Assembly (NCBI RefSeq): GCF_023061135.1
Contig: NZ_JAKGAN010000001.1
Location: 558,001-622,000, forward strand
Reading direction: 5' to 3'
Source: Chromohalobacter sarecensis
Lineage (GTDB): Bacteria; Pseudomonadota; Gammaproteobacteria; Pseudomonadales; Halomonadaceae
Length of the DNA stretch: 64,000 nt
The notes beneath the pieces are model-generated. The model was not told where the DNA came from. It made no database searches and saw only the letters and a program-made list of their open reading frames with translations. The translations under genes were made by a program, and so were the position numbers. Shown here in pieces: positions 24,566 through 33,556 of the stretch; within the stretch, counting starts at the first letter, position 1, and the number at the start of each line of letters is the position of its first letter.

Positions 24566-26869
24566 ATGACACATTCTCGATGGCACCTCGCGCCGCTGGC
24601 GGCGCTAACGCTGGGCGCCGCCTCGCTGGCGCAGGCCGATGTCAGCGTTACGCGCGGCACGACCGACATTCCCGATGGCGAGGCGACTAACGCCGAAGAC
24701 ATTACCGTCTCCAACGACAAGCTGGCCTTCGCGCTGGCCGTCGAGTCGCGGCCACCCTGGGGCGTGCCGCGTGGCACCCTGGTCGACCTGGCGGCGGTGA
24801 AGGACGGCGAGATCGATCTCGATCGCGTCGCCTTCGCCGACTTCATCCCCAACAACTGGTCCGCCTGGCCCAACGATGGTAAGAAGGTCGAGGTCATCGA
24901 GAAGTCGCCCGAGCGCGCGGTGATTCGCGTCAGCCGCAACTTCGGCGATGCGATGGTCACGACGACCTACACGCTGGACGCTGGCAGCGACCGCGTGCAT
25001 CTGGAAACCGTGCTCGACAATCAGGGCGAGGCGCCGCTTGAGGATATTCGCTCAGGCTTCACCCTATGGCCGGATACAGGCTACCTGTTTGGCGTTCCCG
25101 GCCTGGGCGACGCCAAGGAAACCGAGGCCAGCGACGCGCTCACCGACCGCATGGTCGCCTACGACCAGGACTGGGCCTTCGCCCTGCATGCGCCGTATTT
25201 CGACCGCATCAATTACGAAGGCCAGGACATGTACCTCGAGTACAGCCTGGCATCCGGCGAGTCGCGCAGTTTCGAGGGCTGGTTGCAGGTCGTGCCGGAA
25301 GGCGATCTGTCGCCGGTGGTCGCCAGCGAGATCGAACGCAAGAATCTCGATAGCGGCGAGATTCACGGCCAACTGCGCGATGGCGATGGCGAGGCACCCG
25401 CCAATGGCCTGGTAATGATCGAGAAGGAAGGCGCGCCCTACGCCTGGACGCTGGCCGATGACGGCAAGTTCTCGATGCCGCTGCCGGCGGGCGAGTACCA
25501 GGCTTACGCCACGGCGGAAGGCTTCGCCAACGCCGAGCCGGTCGAACTGAATGTCACCGCCGGCAGCGAGCGCGAGCTGACCTTTGACGACATGCGCGGC
25601 CCCGGCACCTTGTCGCTGGATATTCGCGGTGCCGACAACGACACCCCGCGCGATGCACGGCTGACCATTCTTGAAGGCCAGCAGCCGCCGGTGGAATTCC
25701 TCGGCAAGCAGACCTTCTTCACCGAGCTCGACCCGGCCGGGCATGCCGAGCTCAAACTGGCGCCTGGCGATTACCGCCTGGGCGTCAACGCCGGCGCCGG
25801 CTTTACGGCGCGTGAGCAGACGCTGGAAGTCAGCCTCGAAACCGGCGAAGAGATAGACAAGACCGTCGAGATCGAGCGTCTCGTCGAGCCCAACGACGCA
25901 CACTGGTACGGCGCCGATCTGCACCACCACGCCAATGTGCTGGAAGGCACCACGCCGCCGGACATGGTAGTGCGTGCGCAGTTGGCCACGGATCTCGACC
26001 TGACCTTCATCAGCGATCACGACTCCACTACCAACCACGACACCTTCCGCAAGCTCTCCGCCGAGCGTGGCGTGCCGTTCATTCCCTCCATCGAGATTTC
26101 TCCCTCGTGGGGCCACATGAATCCGTTCCCCATTGAAATGAACGGTGAGCTCGACGTCGACCCCGGCACCGATGACGTGCAGGACATCCTCAAGGACGCG
26201 CGTCGCCTGGGGGCCGAAGTAATTCCCATGAATCACCCGTACAACGCTTACGGTTATCTGCAGAACTTGGGCGATGGCAAGGTGCCGGGTGGCTTCACCA
26301 CCGGCTTCGATCTGCTCGAGCTCAACGCCGAGGTGGATAACGAGCCGACCTTGAAAGCCGCGCATCGCTTGTGGGATCAAGGCACGCGCATGTACTTCAC
26401 GGCGGGCACGGACACCCATGACGCCTGGAACGACCTCACTGGCCGCATTCGTATGATGGGCCACGTGCCTGGCGAGCTGACCCCTCGCGCCTTTGCTCGT
26501 GCCCTCAAGGACGGCCATGGCTACGCGACCCAGGGGCCGCTGCTGTTCCCCGAGAACCACATGTTCGGTGACAGCCTGCGCCTGGTGGAAGACGCCAAGG
26601 GCGAATGGACGGTGAACGCCACCGCCGTCAATGGCCTCGAGGAAGCGCGCCTGATCGGCGAAGGCGGCGAGGTGATCGCCACGCAATCCCTCGACGGCAC
26701 TGACGCGACGTTGACCTTCGAGATTCCCGGCGACGCTGAGGGCTGGGTCGCGCTGGAAGTCGACGATGCCGATGGCGATACCGCCTGGACGAATCCGCTA
26801 TGGATCGAGCGTTCCAGCAAGGCCGACTATCTCGGTGACAAAGACGGCGACGACGAGGAAGATGCCTGA
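24566..26869 (+). CDS. Secreted CehA/McbA-type PHP-domain metallohydrolase
   Basis: Exported protein of 767 aa with an N-terminal signal peptide (cleavage after LAQA, residue ~25). After a beta-rich N-terminal domain there are two carboxypeptidase-regulatory-like modules (residues ~270-340 and ~345-435). A PHP metal-binding domain starts at ADLHHHANVLEG (~452) and continues with FISDHDST, MNHPYNAYG and TAGTDTHDAW, which supply His/Asp ligands. The acidic tail (DKDGDDEEDA) suits a halophile. CehA/McbA relatives include carbamate and ester hydrolases, but most are uncharacterised, so the substrate is unknown. GAGGGA precedes the start, and a strong terminator follows. Confidence 0.82.
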   Translation: MTHSRWHLAPLAALTLGAASLAQADVSVTRGTTDIPDGEATNAEDITVSNDKLAFALAVESRPPWGVPRGTLVDLAAVKDGEIDLDRVAFADFIPNNWSAWPNDGKKVEVIEKSPERAVIRVSRNFGDAMVTTTYTLDAGSDRVHLETVLDNQGEAPLEDIRSGFTLWPDTGYLFGVPGLGDAKETEASDALTDRMVAYDQDWAFALHAPYFDRINYEGQDMYLEYSLASGESRSFEGWLQVVPEGDLSPVVASEIERKNLDSGEIHGQLRDGDGEAPANGLVMIEKEGAPYAWTLADDGKFSMPLPAGEYQAYATAEGFANAEPVELNVTAGSERELTFDDMRGPGTLSLDIRGADNDTPRDARLTILEGQQPPVEFLGKQTFFTELDPAGHAELKLAPGDYRLGVNAGAGFTAREQTLEVSLETGEEIDKTVEIERLVEPNDAHWYGADLHHHANVLEGTTPPDMVVRAQLATDLDLTFISDHDSTTNHDTFRKLSAERGVPFIPSIEISPSWGHMNPFPIEMNGELDVDPGTDDVQDILKDARRLGAEVIPMNHPYNAYGYLQNLGDGKVPGGFTTGFDLLELNAEVDNEPTLKAAHRLWDQGTRMYFTAGTDTHDAWNDLTGRIRMMGHVPGELTPRAFARALKDGHGYATQGPLLFPENHMFGDSLRLVEDAKGEWTVNATAVNGLEEARLIGEGGEVIATQSLDGTDATLTFEIPGDAEGWVALEVDDADGDTAWTNPLWIERSSKADYLGDKDGDDEEDA

Positions 26870-26947
26870 TCGCGCGATCCGGCCCGCGTCACCATAACTA
26901 CGATAACGCGCCGTCAAGACCCCTGTTCAAAGGGGCTTCAAGGGAAT

Positions 26948-26973
26948 GCCACGCCTTCGGGCGTGGCTTTTTT
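26948..26973 (+). terminator. Rho-independent terminator after the PHP metallohydrolase gene
   Basis: GCCACGCC-TTCG-GGCGTGGC forms an 8-bp stem capped by a stable UUCG tetraloop and is followed by six T residues. It is 78 nt past the stop codon. Confidence 0.92.
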
Positions 26974-27113
26974 GTAGGTGCTCTGGAGAGAAGGGAAAAA
27001 ACCTGGCTCAGCTTCAAGACTTCAAGTACCCGGAGGCCGAGCTTTTGTGCTCGTTTACGCGTTGGAAATACCGCCAACCGTGGCTGTCCCCGGCTGGCGG
27101 ATTCTTGCCTTGT

Positions 27114-28343
27114 TTACTGACAGGCCGTGACGGCATCGCCATCGCTGGAGACAGTCGGCTGCGTTCTCACGCCGACAAGCACCAGAGCGGCGGCGGCCAA
27201 CAGCATCGTGCCGGCCGTCGCACACACACCCAGGACGCCACTGATATCGAACATCACCCCGCCGACGGCGGCGCCCAGCGCGATCGCCAGTTGGATCGAG
27301 GCGACGATCAGACCGCCACCGCTCTCGGCTTCGTCCGGCACGACACGGGTGATCCAGGTCGACCAGGCAACCGGCACGGCGCCGAAGGCGAAGCCCCATA
27401 GGGCCACCATGAGGACATCGGTGCCCATCGAAATGCCGCCCAGCGTGGCCAAAAGCCAGCCCAGCACGCCCATGATCAGCGGCATCAATAACAGCGTCAG
27501 TCGCAGGCTGCGCTCGAGCAGGTAGCCCGCAGCCAACGTGCCGACGAAGTTCGCCACACCGAACGCCAGCAGGGTCGAAGAAAGCTCGTTGATACCCATC
27601 TGGGACACGCCTTCGAGAAACGGACGGACATAGGTGAAAAAGGCGAAATGGCCGCAGAACACCAGCAGAATGGCCACGATGCCGACCGCCATGCCCGGCC
27701 GCTTGATCACGCTGACCAGCGTACCCAGCGGCGTCGGCCGTCCGGGTGCCATTCGCGGCAAAGTGAAATACTGCAGAACCAGCGTGAGGATCGAGAGCGC
27801 CGTCGCGAGCAGGAACACATTGCGCCAGCCGATCATGTCGCCGAGATAGCTGCCCAGTGCAGCGGCGCTGATGGTGGCGATGGGGACACCGGTGAACAGC
27901 AGCGACAGTGCGCGCGGGACGTCATGCTCCGCCACCAGCCGCATCACTGTGGCCGCCGACAGCGCCCAGAACCCGCCCAGCGCTACGCCGAGCAGCACCC
28001 GGCCGACCAGCAACCAGGCCAGATGCGGGGCGAAGGCCACCACCAGGTTGGCCGCGATCATCAGCACGGAGAACCCTAGCAGCACGTGGCGCCGGTCGAG
28101 GCGCTGCGTCACGGAGGTCACCAGCAAGCCGGAGAGCAGTGCCACCACCGCCGTGACCGTCACGGCCTGCCCGGCTTGGCCTTCGCTGATCATGAGCGAA
28201 TCCGCCATTGGCGTCAGCAGGCTGGCTGGCAGAAATTCCGCCATCACCAGGCTGAATACGCCCATCGTCAGCGAAAACACGGCGACCCAGCGCGATGGCG
28301 TGGGCGACTCGTGCGTCGGGGGTTGAGTTTCTTGCGTCGTCAT
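27114..28343 (-). CDS. MFS exporter, DHA1 (NepI/AraJ-like) family
   Basis: Twelve-helix drug/metabolite exporter of about 409 aa. The N-terminal signature VMAEFLPASLLTPMADSL and the motif GRVLLGVALGGFWALSAATVMRL match the NepI/YdhP/AraJ branch, which exports purine nucleosides, sugars or drugs. I choose the ATG at 28343 (MTTQETQ); the frame also allows 28361. It is divergently transcribed from an AraC-family regulator gene across an 80-bp gap with paired direct repeats, so control by that regulator is likely. The cargo is unknown. Confidence 0.85.
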   Translation of the reverse strand: MTTQETQPPTHESPTPSRWVAVFSLTMGVFSLVMAEFLPASLLTPMADSLMISEGQAGQAVTVTAVVALLSGLLVTSVTQRLDRRHVLLGFSVLMIAANLVVAFAPHLAWLLVGRVLLGVALGGFWALSAATVMRLVAEHDVPRALSLLFTGVPIATISAAALGSYLGDMIGWRNVFLLATALSILTLVLQYFTLPRMAPGRPTPLGTLVSVIKRPGMAVGIVAILLVFCGHFAFFTYVRPFLEGVSQMGINELSSTLLAFGVANFVGTLAAGYLLERSLRLTLLLMPLIMGVLGWLLATLGGISMGTDVLMVALWGFAFGAVPVAWSTWITRVVPDEAESGGGLIVASIQLAIALGAAVGGVMFDISGVLGVCATAGTMLLAAAALVLVGVRTQPTVSSDGDAVTACQ

Positions 28344-28363
28344 TTCGAGACTTCCGATCAATA

Positions 28364-28416
28364 CTTGGGATGATGCGTAGACTAAAGTATTATCTTGGGA
28401 TCATCTATCACTAAAG
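28364..28416. promoter_or_regulatory. Paired direct-repeat operator between the MFS exporter and AraC regulator genes
   Basis: The block CTTGGGATGAT ... ACTAAAG (28364-28387) is repeated as CTTGGGATCAT ... ACTAAAG (28394-28416), a near 30-bp period or about three helical turns. AraC-family proteins bind such two-part direct repeats with one HTH per part. It occupies most of the short divergent gap and is probably the regulator's own binding site. Confidence 0.65.
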
Positions 28417-28423
28417 ATCCGAT

Positions 28424-29401
28424 ATGTTTGATCAAGAGTCCGACGCTGTTGCGCCCGGTGATGCCACGCTAAGCTCCAGCGAATGGATCAATGAGCTGCT
28501 GCTCGGCATGCGTCTGTCAGGGCTGAACTATCGACGCGTCCAGCTAGCGCCGCCTTTCGGCATTCGTTTCGATACCGATGCCCGCTGCGCGCAATTTCAC
28601 TTCGTCGCCCAAGGGCCCGTCATATTACGGCTCGGCGAAGAGGAACAGGTCCTGGAGACCGGCGATGCCGTGCTCCTGCCGAGGGGTGGCCAACACTGTC
28701 TGCTTTCTTCGCCTGAGGTGAAGAGTCGCGATATCGAACAGATTGACGCGCTGCCGCTGTGTGACGACTTCAGTTGTGTCAATGAATGCACCGATACGCT
28801 CGACGGCACTTCACCGGTGCGCCTGTTCAGCGGCTGCATGCAGTTCGATCTGGGCGGCATGCAGCCGCTTTTGACGCTGATGCCTGCGGTAATGCATGTC
28901 GGCACGCTACTCTCGCGCTATCCCGAGATGCTGCCGATGCTGGAAGCCATGGCGCGCGAAGCGCGTCTCGAACGCGCCGGTGCCGCCGGCATCCTCTCGC
29001 GATTGGCCGACGTCGTCGCCGCTAGCATCGTGCGGGGCTGGGTCGAATGCGACTGCGTCGATATCGGTGGCTGGATCGAGGCGTTGCGTGATCCGCGCCT
29101 GGGCAAGGTCATCGCCGCCGTCCACCGCGAGCCTGGCCGCGACTGGACGGTCGCTGCCATGGCGGTGGAGATGGGCTGCTCGCGCTCGGTATTCGCCGAA
29201 CGCTTCCGCGGCTCGCTGGGCGTCTCGCCGCTCGGCTACGTCACCCAATTGCGTATGCGTCTAGCCACGCAGTGGATCGTCGAGAAGCAATTATCGATCG
29301 ATCAGGTCGCCTGGCGCCTGGGTTACGGCTCTCAGGCCGCCTTTAGCCGCGCGTTCAAGCGCTCGACCGGGCAGACACCGGGGAAGTTGAGGCACGGCTA
29401 A
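28424..29401 (+). CDS. AraC-family transcriptional regulator with N-terminal cupin
   Basis: Regulator of 325 aa. Residues ~30-200 form a cupin sensor domain (FHFVAQGPVILRLGEEE, GDAVLLPRGGQHCL). Residues ~220-325 contain two helix-turn-helix motifs (WTVAAMAVEMGCSRSVFAER and LSIDQVAWRLGYGSQAAFSR) and the C-terminal GQTPGKLR. Several cysteines lie close together in the sensor (CDDFSCVNEC and SGCMQF), which could mean redox or electrophile sensing, as known for RclR-like members; that is inference. The divergent MFS gene is the likely target. Confidence 0.88.
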   Translation: MFDQESDAVAPGDATLSSSEWINELLLGMRLSGLNYRRVQLAPPFGIRFDTDARCAQFHFVAQGPVILRLGEEEQVLETGDAVLLPRGGQHCLLSSPEVKSRDIEQIDALPLCDDFSCVNECTDTLDGTSPVRLFSGCMQFDLGGMQPLLTLMPAVMHVGTLLSRYPEMLPMLEAMAREARLERAGAAGILSRLADVVAASIVRGWVECDCVDIGGWIEALRDPRLGKVIAAVHREPGRDWTVAAMAVEMGCSRSVFAERFRGSLGVSPLGYVTQLRMRLATQWIVEKQLSIDQVAWRLGYGSQAAFSRAFKRSTGQTPGKLRHG

Positions 29402-29446
29402 CAAGCGTGGCAGGCCGATTCGGAGCCTTGCGGCTGATGATGAGCC

Positions 29447-29926
29447 TCAGCGATGCGAGGCCGCCGGATATTCGTGACGGCTGATCAAGCGATGATATAG
29501 CAAACCGAATCCTAATATAGCCAAAGCACCCACTCCTACGGGAAAAACTAAAAACTGCCAAGACTGGCCGGTTAACATGATTACGAGCGGGTTGGCGCCA
29601 GCGGGTGGGTGAGTGGTTTTGGTCATCAGCATGAAAAAGACGCCCAATCCTACCGCGAGCCCTAGTGACAGCGGTGTCACGCCTAAGGTATGCAGAATCA
29701 CGACACCCACTACGGAAGTGATGAGATGCCCAAAGAGTATGTTACGGGGCTGGGCCAAAGGGCTTGAGGGCAAGCCGAACAAAATCACCATCGTCGCTCC
29801 AAATGGCGCCATCAACCACACTATCGATGTGTCAAAGTGTTCAAGATAGGCAAGTAGCGTGATGCAGGCCATAGCGCCGAATCCCGCAATGGCGGCTGAA
29901 ACGATAGATGGGATAAGAGATTTCAT
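29447..29926 (-). CDS. HPP-family integral membrane protein
   Basis: Short membrane protein of 159 aa with about four to five helices and the signature THPPAGANPLV that names the HPP family. The conserved APFGATMVILFGLPSSPLAQ segment is also present. Plant HPP proteins have been linked to nitrite transport, but bacterial members are mostly uncharacterised. No CBS domain is fused here. It is divergent from a TetR-family gene across a long inverted repeat, so the TetR protein probably represses it. It meets the AraC gene tail to tail. Confidence 0.85.
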   Translation of the reverse strand: MKSLIPSIVSAAIAGFGAMACITLLAYLEHFDTSIVWLMAPFGATMVILFGLPSSPLAQPRNILFGHLITSVVGVVILHTLGVTPLSLGLAVGLGVFFMLMTKTTHPPAGANPLVIMLTGQSWQFLVFPVGVGALAILGFGLLYHRLISRHEYPAASHR

Positions 29927-29949
29927 GGAGGCGACTCCTGATGCTGGAT

Positions 29950-29994
29950 GTATACCGGTCTGTCTACTTTGGTATGGTAGACAGATCGGTATAC
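29950..29994. promoter_or_regulatory. Long inverted repeat operator between the HPP and TetR genes
   Basis: GTATACCGGTCTGTCTAC (29950-29967) and GTAGACAGATCGGTATAC (29977-29994) are inverted copies with one mismatch over 18 bp and a 9-bp centre. Each arm is itself weakly symmetric (TAGACnGnnCGGTATA), so it may hold two TetR dimers. It lies 24 bp from the HPP start and 38 bp from the TetR start, where it would overlap both promoters. Confidence 0.75.
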
Positions 29995-30031
29995 AAATAT
30001 CAAGCTATGTTGATTCACCGGGAGCAGGGCT

Positions 30032-30622
30032 TTGTCTCAAGCAAGCAACAGGTTGGAAAAGCGTGACCAGCTGATTTCCACGGCATTTTCGCTTTTTTAT
30101 CGCTATGGCATACATGCCGTCGGCATCAATCAGGTCATCGACGCGGCGGGAGTCGCAAAAAGAACGCTGTATCATCACTTCGAGAGCAAAGAAGCATTGA
30201 TCGCGGCGACGCTGGCGTATCGAGATCAGCAATTTCGCACATGGCTTGAAGCACGCATTGAGCAGGCACCGCCAGGAGAAGGCGCGCTTTTAGCGGTATT
30301 CGATGCGCTAAATGACTGGTTCAACGAGCGTGACGAGGCCATCATGCCGTTCCATGGGTGCTTCTTCATCAATACCTGCGCAGAATACACTGATCCGCAG
30401 AACGTTCATCATAAGCAGTGCCAAGCGCATAAGCGCCTTGTGGGTGAGATGCTCTTGCGCCATGCATACCAGGTGAACGCCGAGAGAGCCGACGAATTAT
30501 CGCAAGAACTCGTCTTTCTAAAGGAAGGCGCGATTGTCCAGGCGCATGTCATGGCGGCCCCCCAAGCGGCCCTCGTTGCTAAGGGCATGGCCAAGCGTCT
30601 ACTCCAGTCGTATGCGACATAG
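30032..30622 (+). CDS. TetR/AcrR-family transcriptional repressor
   Basis: Regulator of 196 aa starting at a TTG codon with GGAG 7 nt upstream; no in-frame ATG is better placed. The N-terminal HTH is clear (GINQVIDAAGVAKRTLYHHF, residues ~33-52). The C-terminal ligand domain has the conserved HGCFFINTCAEYTD segment common in a group of TetR regulators of detoxification genes. It probably represses itself and the divergent HPP gene through the inverted repeat at 29950-29994. The inducer is unknown. Confidence 0.88.
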   Translation: MSQASNRLEKRDQLISTAFSLFYRYGIHAVGINQVIDAAGVAKRTLYHHFESKEALIAATLAYRDQQFRTWLEARIEQAPPGEGALLAVFDALNDWFNERDEAIMPFHGCFFINTCAEYTDPQNVHHKQCQAHKRLVGEMLLRHAYQVNAERADELSQELVFLKEGAIVQAHVMAAPQAALVAKGMAKRLLQSYAT

Positions 30623-30781
30623 CTTAGAGCGCGCCCGTCGCGTCTACGCGCTTACGCAGTCAAGCAACATTGGACTTGGAGATCGACCTTCGTCGGGCAT
30701 AGAGTGAGAGCGGGACGCCACGCATCGGCGTGGCGATCACGTTTACGCGCCTCACATGGGCGCCGATGCGGAGGGAATCGC

Positions 30782-32503
30782 ATGAGTAGTCACAGTAACG
30801 TGGCCGATATCATCGTCGAGACACTGGCGGACGCGGGCGCCAAGCGCTGCTATGGCGTCGTCGGTGATACCATCAATCACTTCACCGACGCCATTCGGCG
30901 CAGCGGCGACTTGGAATGGGTGCATGTGCGCCATGAGGAGGTCGGCGGTTTCGCGGCGGGCGGCGAGGCCTACATGACCCGCGAACTGGCGCTTTGCGCC
31001 GGTACCTGCGGCCCTGGCAGCCTGCATTTCGTCAATGGGCTGTTCGAGGCGCATCGAAGCGGCTCACCGGTGGTGTTGATCGCCTCCCAGGTGGCCACCA
31101 AGGACGCCGGCATCGGCTTTCCGCAGGATGTCGATCCCAAGCCGATCTATGAGCAGTACAGCGTATTCTGCGAGTCGGTCGTCAATCCCGATCAGGCGCG
31201 GCGCATGACGGCCTTGGCGGCACAAGCCGCCCTGGCCAAGAACGGTGTCGCGGTGCTGATCGTACATGGTGATATGTTCACCCAGACGCCCAGCCAGGAC
31301 TTGGCGTTTCGCGCGCATCGCTTCGACCCCATCGTGCGACCCAACGCCGAGGAATTCGTCCCCGCCGTCAAACAGCTCAACCAGGGTGGCAAGATATCCA
31401 TCTTCGCCGGATTCGGCTGCGAGAACGCACGTAGCGAAGTCATGGCGCTGGCGGCCAAACTCAACGCCCCGGTGGCCTGGACCTCGCGCGCCAAGGACTT
31501 CATCGAGCCCGACAATCCCTTTCAGGTGGGGATGACCGGCGTATTCGGCTTGGCAGGCGGCTATCACGCCGTGTCCGAATGCGACACGCTTTTGCTGCTG
31601 GGCTGCAACTTCGCCTGGGGCCAGTTCTACCCCGAGAAGGCGACCATCATCCAGGTGGATATCGACCCGCAACAGATCGGCAAGCGCCACCCGGTGGATA
31701 TCGGCTTGGTCGGCAGCGTGCGCGATACCTGCCTGGCGCTGGCGAAGATGGTCGATGAGCAGACCGACACCCGCTGGGTGGATAACTGCCGCAAGCAGTA
31801 TCTGGACGCTTTGGGGAATGACGCCCACGAATCCAAGGACGATGCGCTGATCCATCCGCAGGAGTTGACCCTGGCGCTCGACGAGCAGGGCGCCGATGAC
31901 GCCATCTTTACGGCGGATGGCGGCAGCCCCATGGTCTGGATGCTGCGTCACATACACGCCAACGGCCAGCGCCGCACGCTTTCCAGCCTCGTCCACGGCA
32001 CCATGGCCAATGCCTACCCGCAAGCCATCGGCATTCAGAAGGCGTTTCCCAAGCGGCAAGTCATCGCCATGTGCGGTGACGGCGGCCTGACCATGCTGAT
32101 GGGCGATCTCCTCACCCTCAAGCAAGAGAAGGTGCCGCTCAAGATCGTCGTCTACAACAACAGCGCGCTGGGCTTTGTCGAACTCGAACAGAAGGTCGAA
32201 GGCCTGCTCGACAGCTACACCGACCTCGAAAACCCTGACTTCGATAAACTTGCCCAAGCCATGGGCATCTGGGGCAAACGCGTCGAAGAAACCCACGAAC
32301 TCAATCCCGCCATCACCGAATGGCTCAATCACGACGGCCCCGCGTTGCTCGACGTCAAGGTCAACCGCATGGAACTCGTCATGCCGCCCAAGGTAGCCGC
32401 CGGAGAAGTCGCCTCCACCGCGCTCTACTCCACCAAAGCCGTTCTCAACGGCCGCATGGAAGACGTCGTCGACCTCGTCAAAAGCAACTTCTTCAAACGT
32501 TAA
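30782..32503 (+). CDS. poxB: Pyruvate dehydrogenase (quinone)/pyruvate oxidase PoxB-like
   Basis: ThDP- and FAD-dependent enzyme that decarboxylates pyruvate to acetate and CO2 and donates electrons to ubiquinone at the membrane. The start at 30782 (after GGAGGG) gives 573 aa, against 572 for E. coli PoxB; the upstream in-frame extension to 30704 is not supported. The cofactor-activating Glu is in VRHEEVGGFAAGGEAY. The ThDP/Mg motif runs from GDGGLTMLMGDLLTLKQEK to NNSALGF. The C-terminal helix with basic and hydrophobic residues (VVDLVKSNFFKR) resembles the PoxB membrane-docking tail. Other ThDP oxidases share the fold. Confidence 0.87.
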   Translation: MSSHSNVADIIVETLADAGAKRCYGVVGDTINHFTDAIRRSGDLEWVHVRHEEVGGFAAGGEAYMTRELALCAGTCGPGSLHFVNGLFEAHRSGSPVVLIASQVATKDAGIGFPQDVDPKPIYEQYSVFCESVVNPDQARRMTALAAQAALAKNGVAVLIVHGDMFTQTPSQDLAFRAHRFDPIVRPNAEEFVPAVKQLNQGGKISIFAGFGCENARSEVMALAAKLNAPVAWTSRAKDFIEPDNPFQVGMTGVFGLAGGYHAVSECDTLLLLGCNFAWGQFYPEKATIIQVDIDPQQIGKRHPVDIGLVGSVRDTCLALAKMVDEQTDTRWVDNCRKQYLDALGNDAHESKDDALIHPQELTLALDEQGADDAIFTADGGSPMVWMLRHIHANGQRRTLSSLVHGTMANAYPQAIGIQKAFPKRQVIAMCGDGGLTMLMGDLLTLKQEKVPLKIVVYNNSALGFVELEQKVEGLLDSYTDLENPDFDKLAQAMGIWGKRVEETHELNPAITEWLNHDGPALLDVKVNRMELVMPPKVAAGEVASTALYSTKAVLNGRMEDVVDLVKSNFFKR

Positions 32504-32600
32504 GCCAGCAAAAAGTTAATGCTCACTCTCGATCGGGTGCTACTAAGCGCCCGGTTTCTCGACCAACGCTATCGGACGTCGATACCGAAACTAAACCAAT

Positions 32601-33458
32601 CTATACCGAGAAATGACGCCTCATCAGCGCGACCATGTCTTGTGTGCCTGGAGCGTCCGGGCTTTTGCGCTGCAAGATGAGTTGGGAGCCTGGCAAGTTC
32701 GGTAATTTCAGTTCCTTGGGGACCGCGCGAATACCCTTGGGAATCGTGCTTTTCCCGAGCACGCCGATACCGAGCCCTGCTTGAATGGCGGCTGCGACAC
32801 CCGCGATGCTGTCACTGGTGTATGTGATGCGCCATTCGCGTCCCGTCTCGTTCACCTGGTTCAACGCACATTGTCGCCACCAGCATGCTTGATCGAATAA
32901 CACCAATGGCAATGGGCCCGTGGTAGGTAGATTGATGTTGTCGGCGACAACCCACCAGGTTGGATCATATAGCAGCACTTCACCGCTATGGCGTTCATTG
33001 TCGTCTGCGACGAGAAGCGCCAGATCCAGGGCGTCCTCCTCGATGGCCGCTGCCAATCTATCACTGCTGGCACTCTGCACGAGAAGCTCGACGCTCGGCT
33101 GGCTACGTTGGAAATGGCTCAATAGCTGGGGCAGTTCGGAGCCGGAATACTCTTCTGGGATGCCGATGCGTAGGGGGCCTGATGCCATCTCGTCACTATT
33201 GAACATGGCGGCCGCGTCGCGAAGAGCATCGGCGGTACGTCGGGCGTGAGGCAAGAGCCTCTCTCCCGCTTCGGTGGGAATCACGCCGGCACGCTCACGA
33301 ACGAGCAATGGCATGCCGGCCGCCGCTTCGAGTTGTTGGATCTGCATGCTGATTGCCGACTGCGTACGGTGCAGGCGTTTCGCGGCGCCTGTGAAGCTAC
33401 GTGCCTCCACGACAGCGGCGAAGGTCACCAGCCATTCACCTCGCATGTGCTCCATCAT
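32601..33458 (-). CDS. LysR-family transcriptional regulator
   Basis: Regulator of 285 aa with an N-terminal winged HTH (FTGAAKRLHRTQSAISMQIQ, residues ~22-41) and a periplasmic-binding-like effector domain (ASGPLRIGIPEEYSGSELPQ). AAGGA lies 5 nt before the ATG at 33458. It is divergent from a permease gene across a 98-bp AT-rich gap, the usual arrangement for a LysR protein and its target. The effector is unknown. Confidence 0.88.
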   Translation of the reverse strand: MMEHMRGEWLVTFAAVVEARSFTGAAKRLHRTQSAISMQIQQLEAAAGMPLLVRERAGVIPTEAGERLLPHARRTADALRDAAAMFNSDEMASGPLRIGIPEEYSGSELPQLLSHFQRSQPSVELLVQSASSDRLAAAIEEDALDLALLVADDNERHSGEVLLYDPTWWVVADNINLPTTGPLPLVLFDQACWWRQCALNQVNETGREWRITYTSDSIAGVAAAIQAGLGIGVLGKSTIPKGIRAVPKELKLPNLPGSQLILQRKSPDAPGTQDMVALMRRHFSV

Positions 33459-33556
33459 CAGATTCCTTGATATTTAAGATAAGATAAATTCGTTTTATTT
33501 ATTATAGGCCCTTCGCCACCCTGACTGCTATATCAACGATTCAGGGAGCAAACGAT

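Noticed and set aside
25064-26686. 540-aa open frame on the minus strand opposite the PHP metallohydrolase
   Set aside because: Shadow of a high-GC gene; the plus strand shows a signal peptide, PHP ligands and a terminator.
31064-32332. 422-aa open frame on the minus strand opposite poxB
   Set aside because: The plus-strand PoxB has ThDP motifs and the E. coli length; no ribosome-binding site or motif supports the antisense frame.
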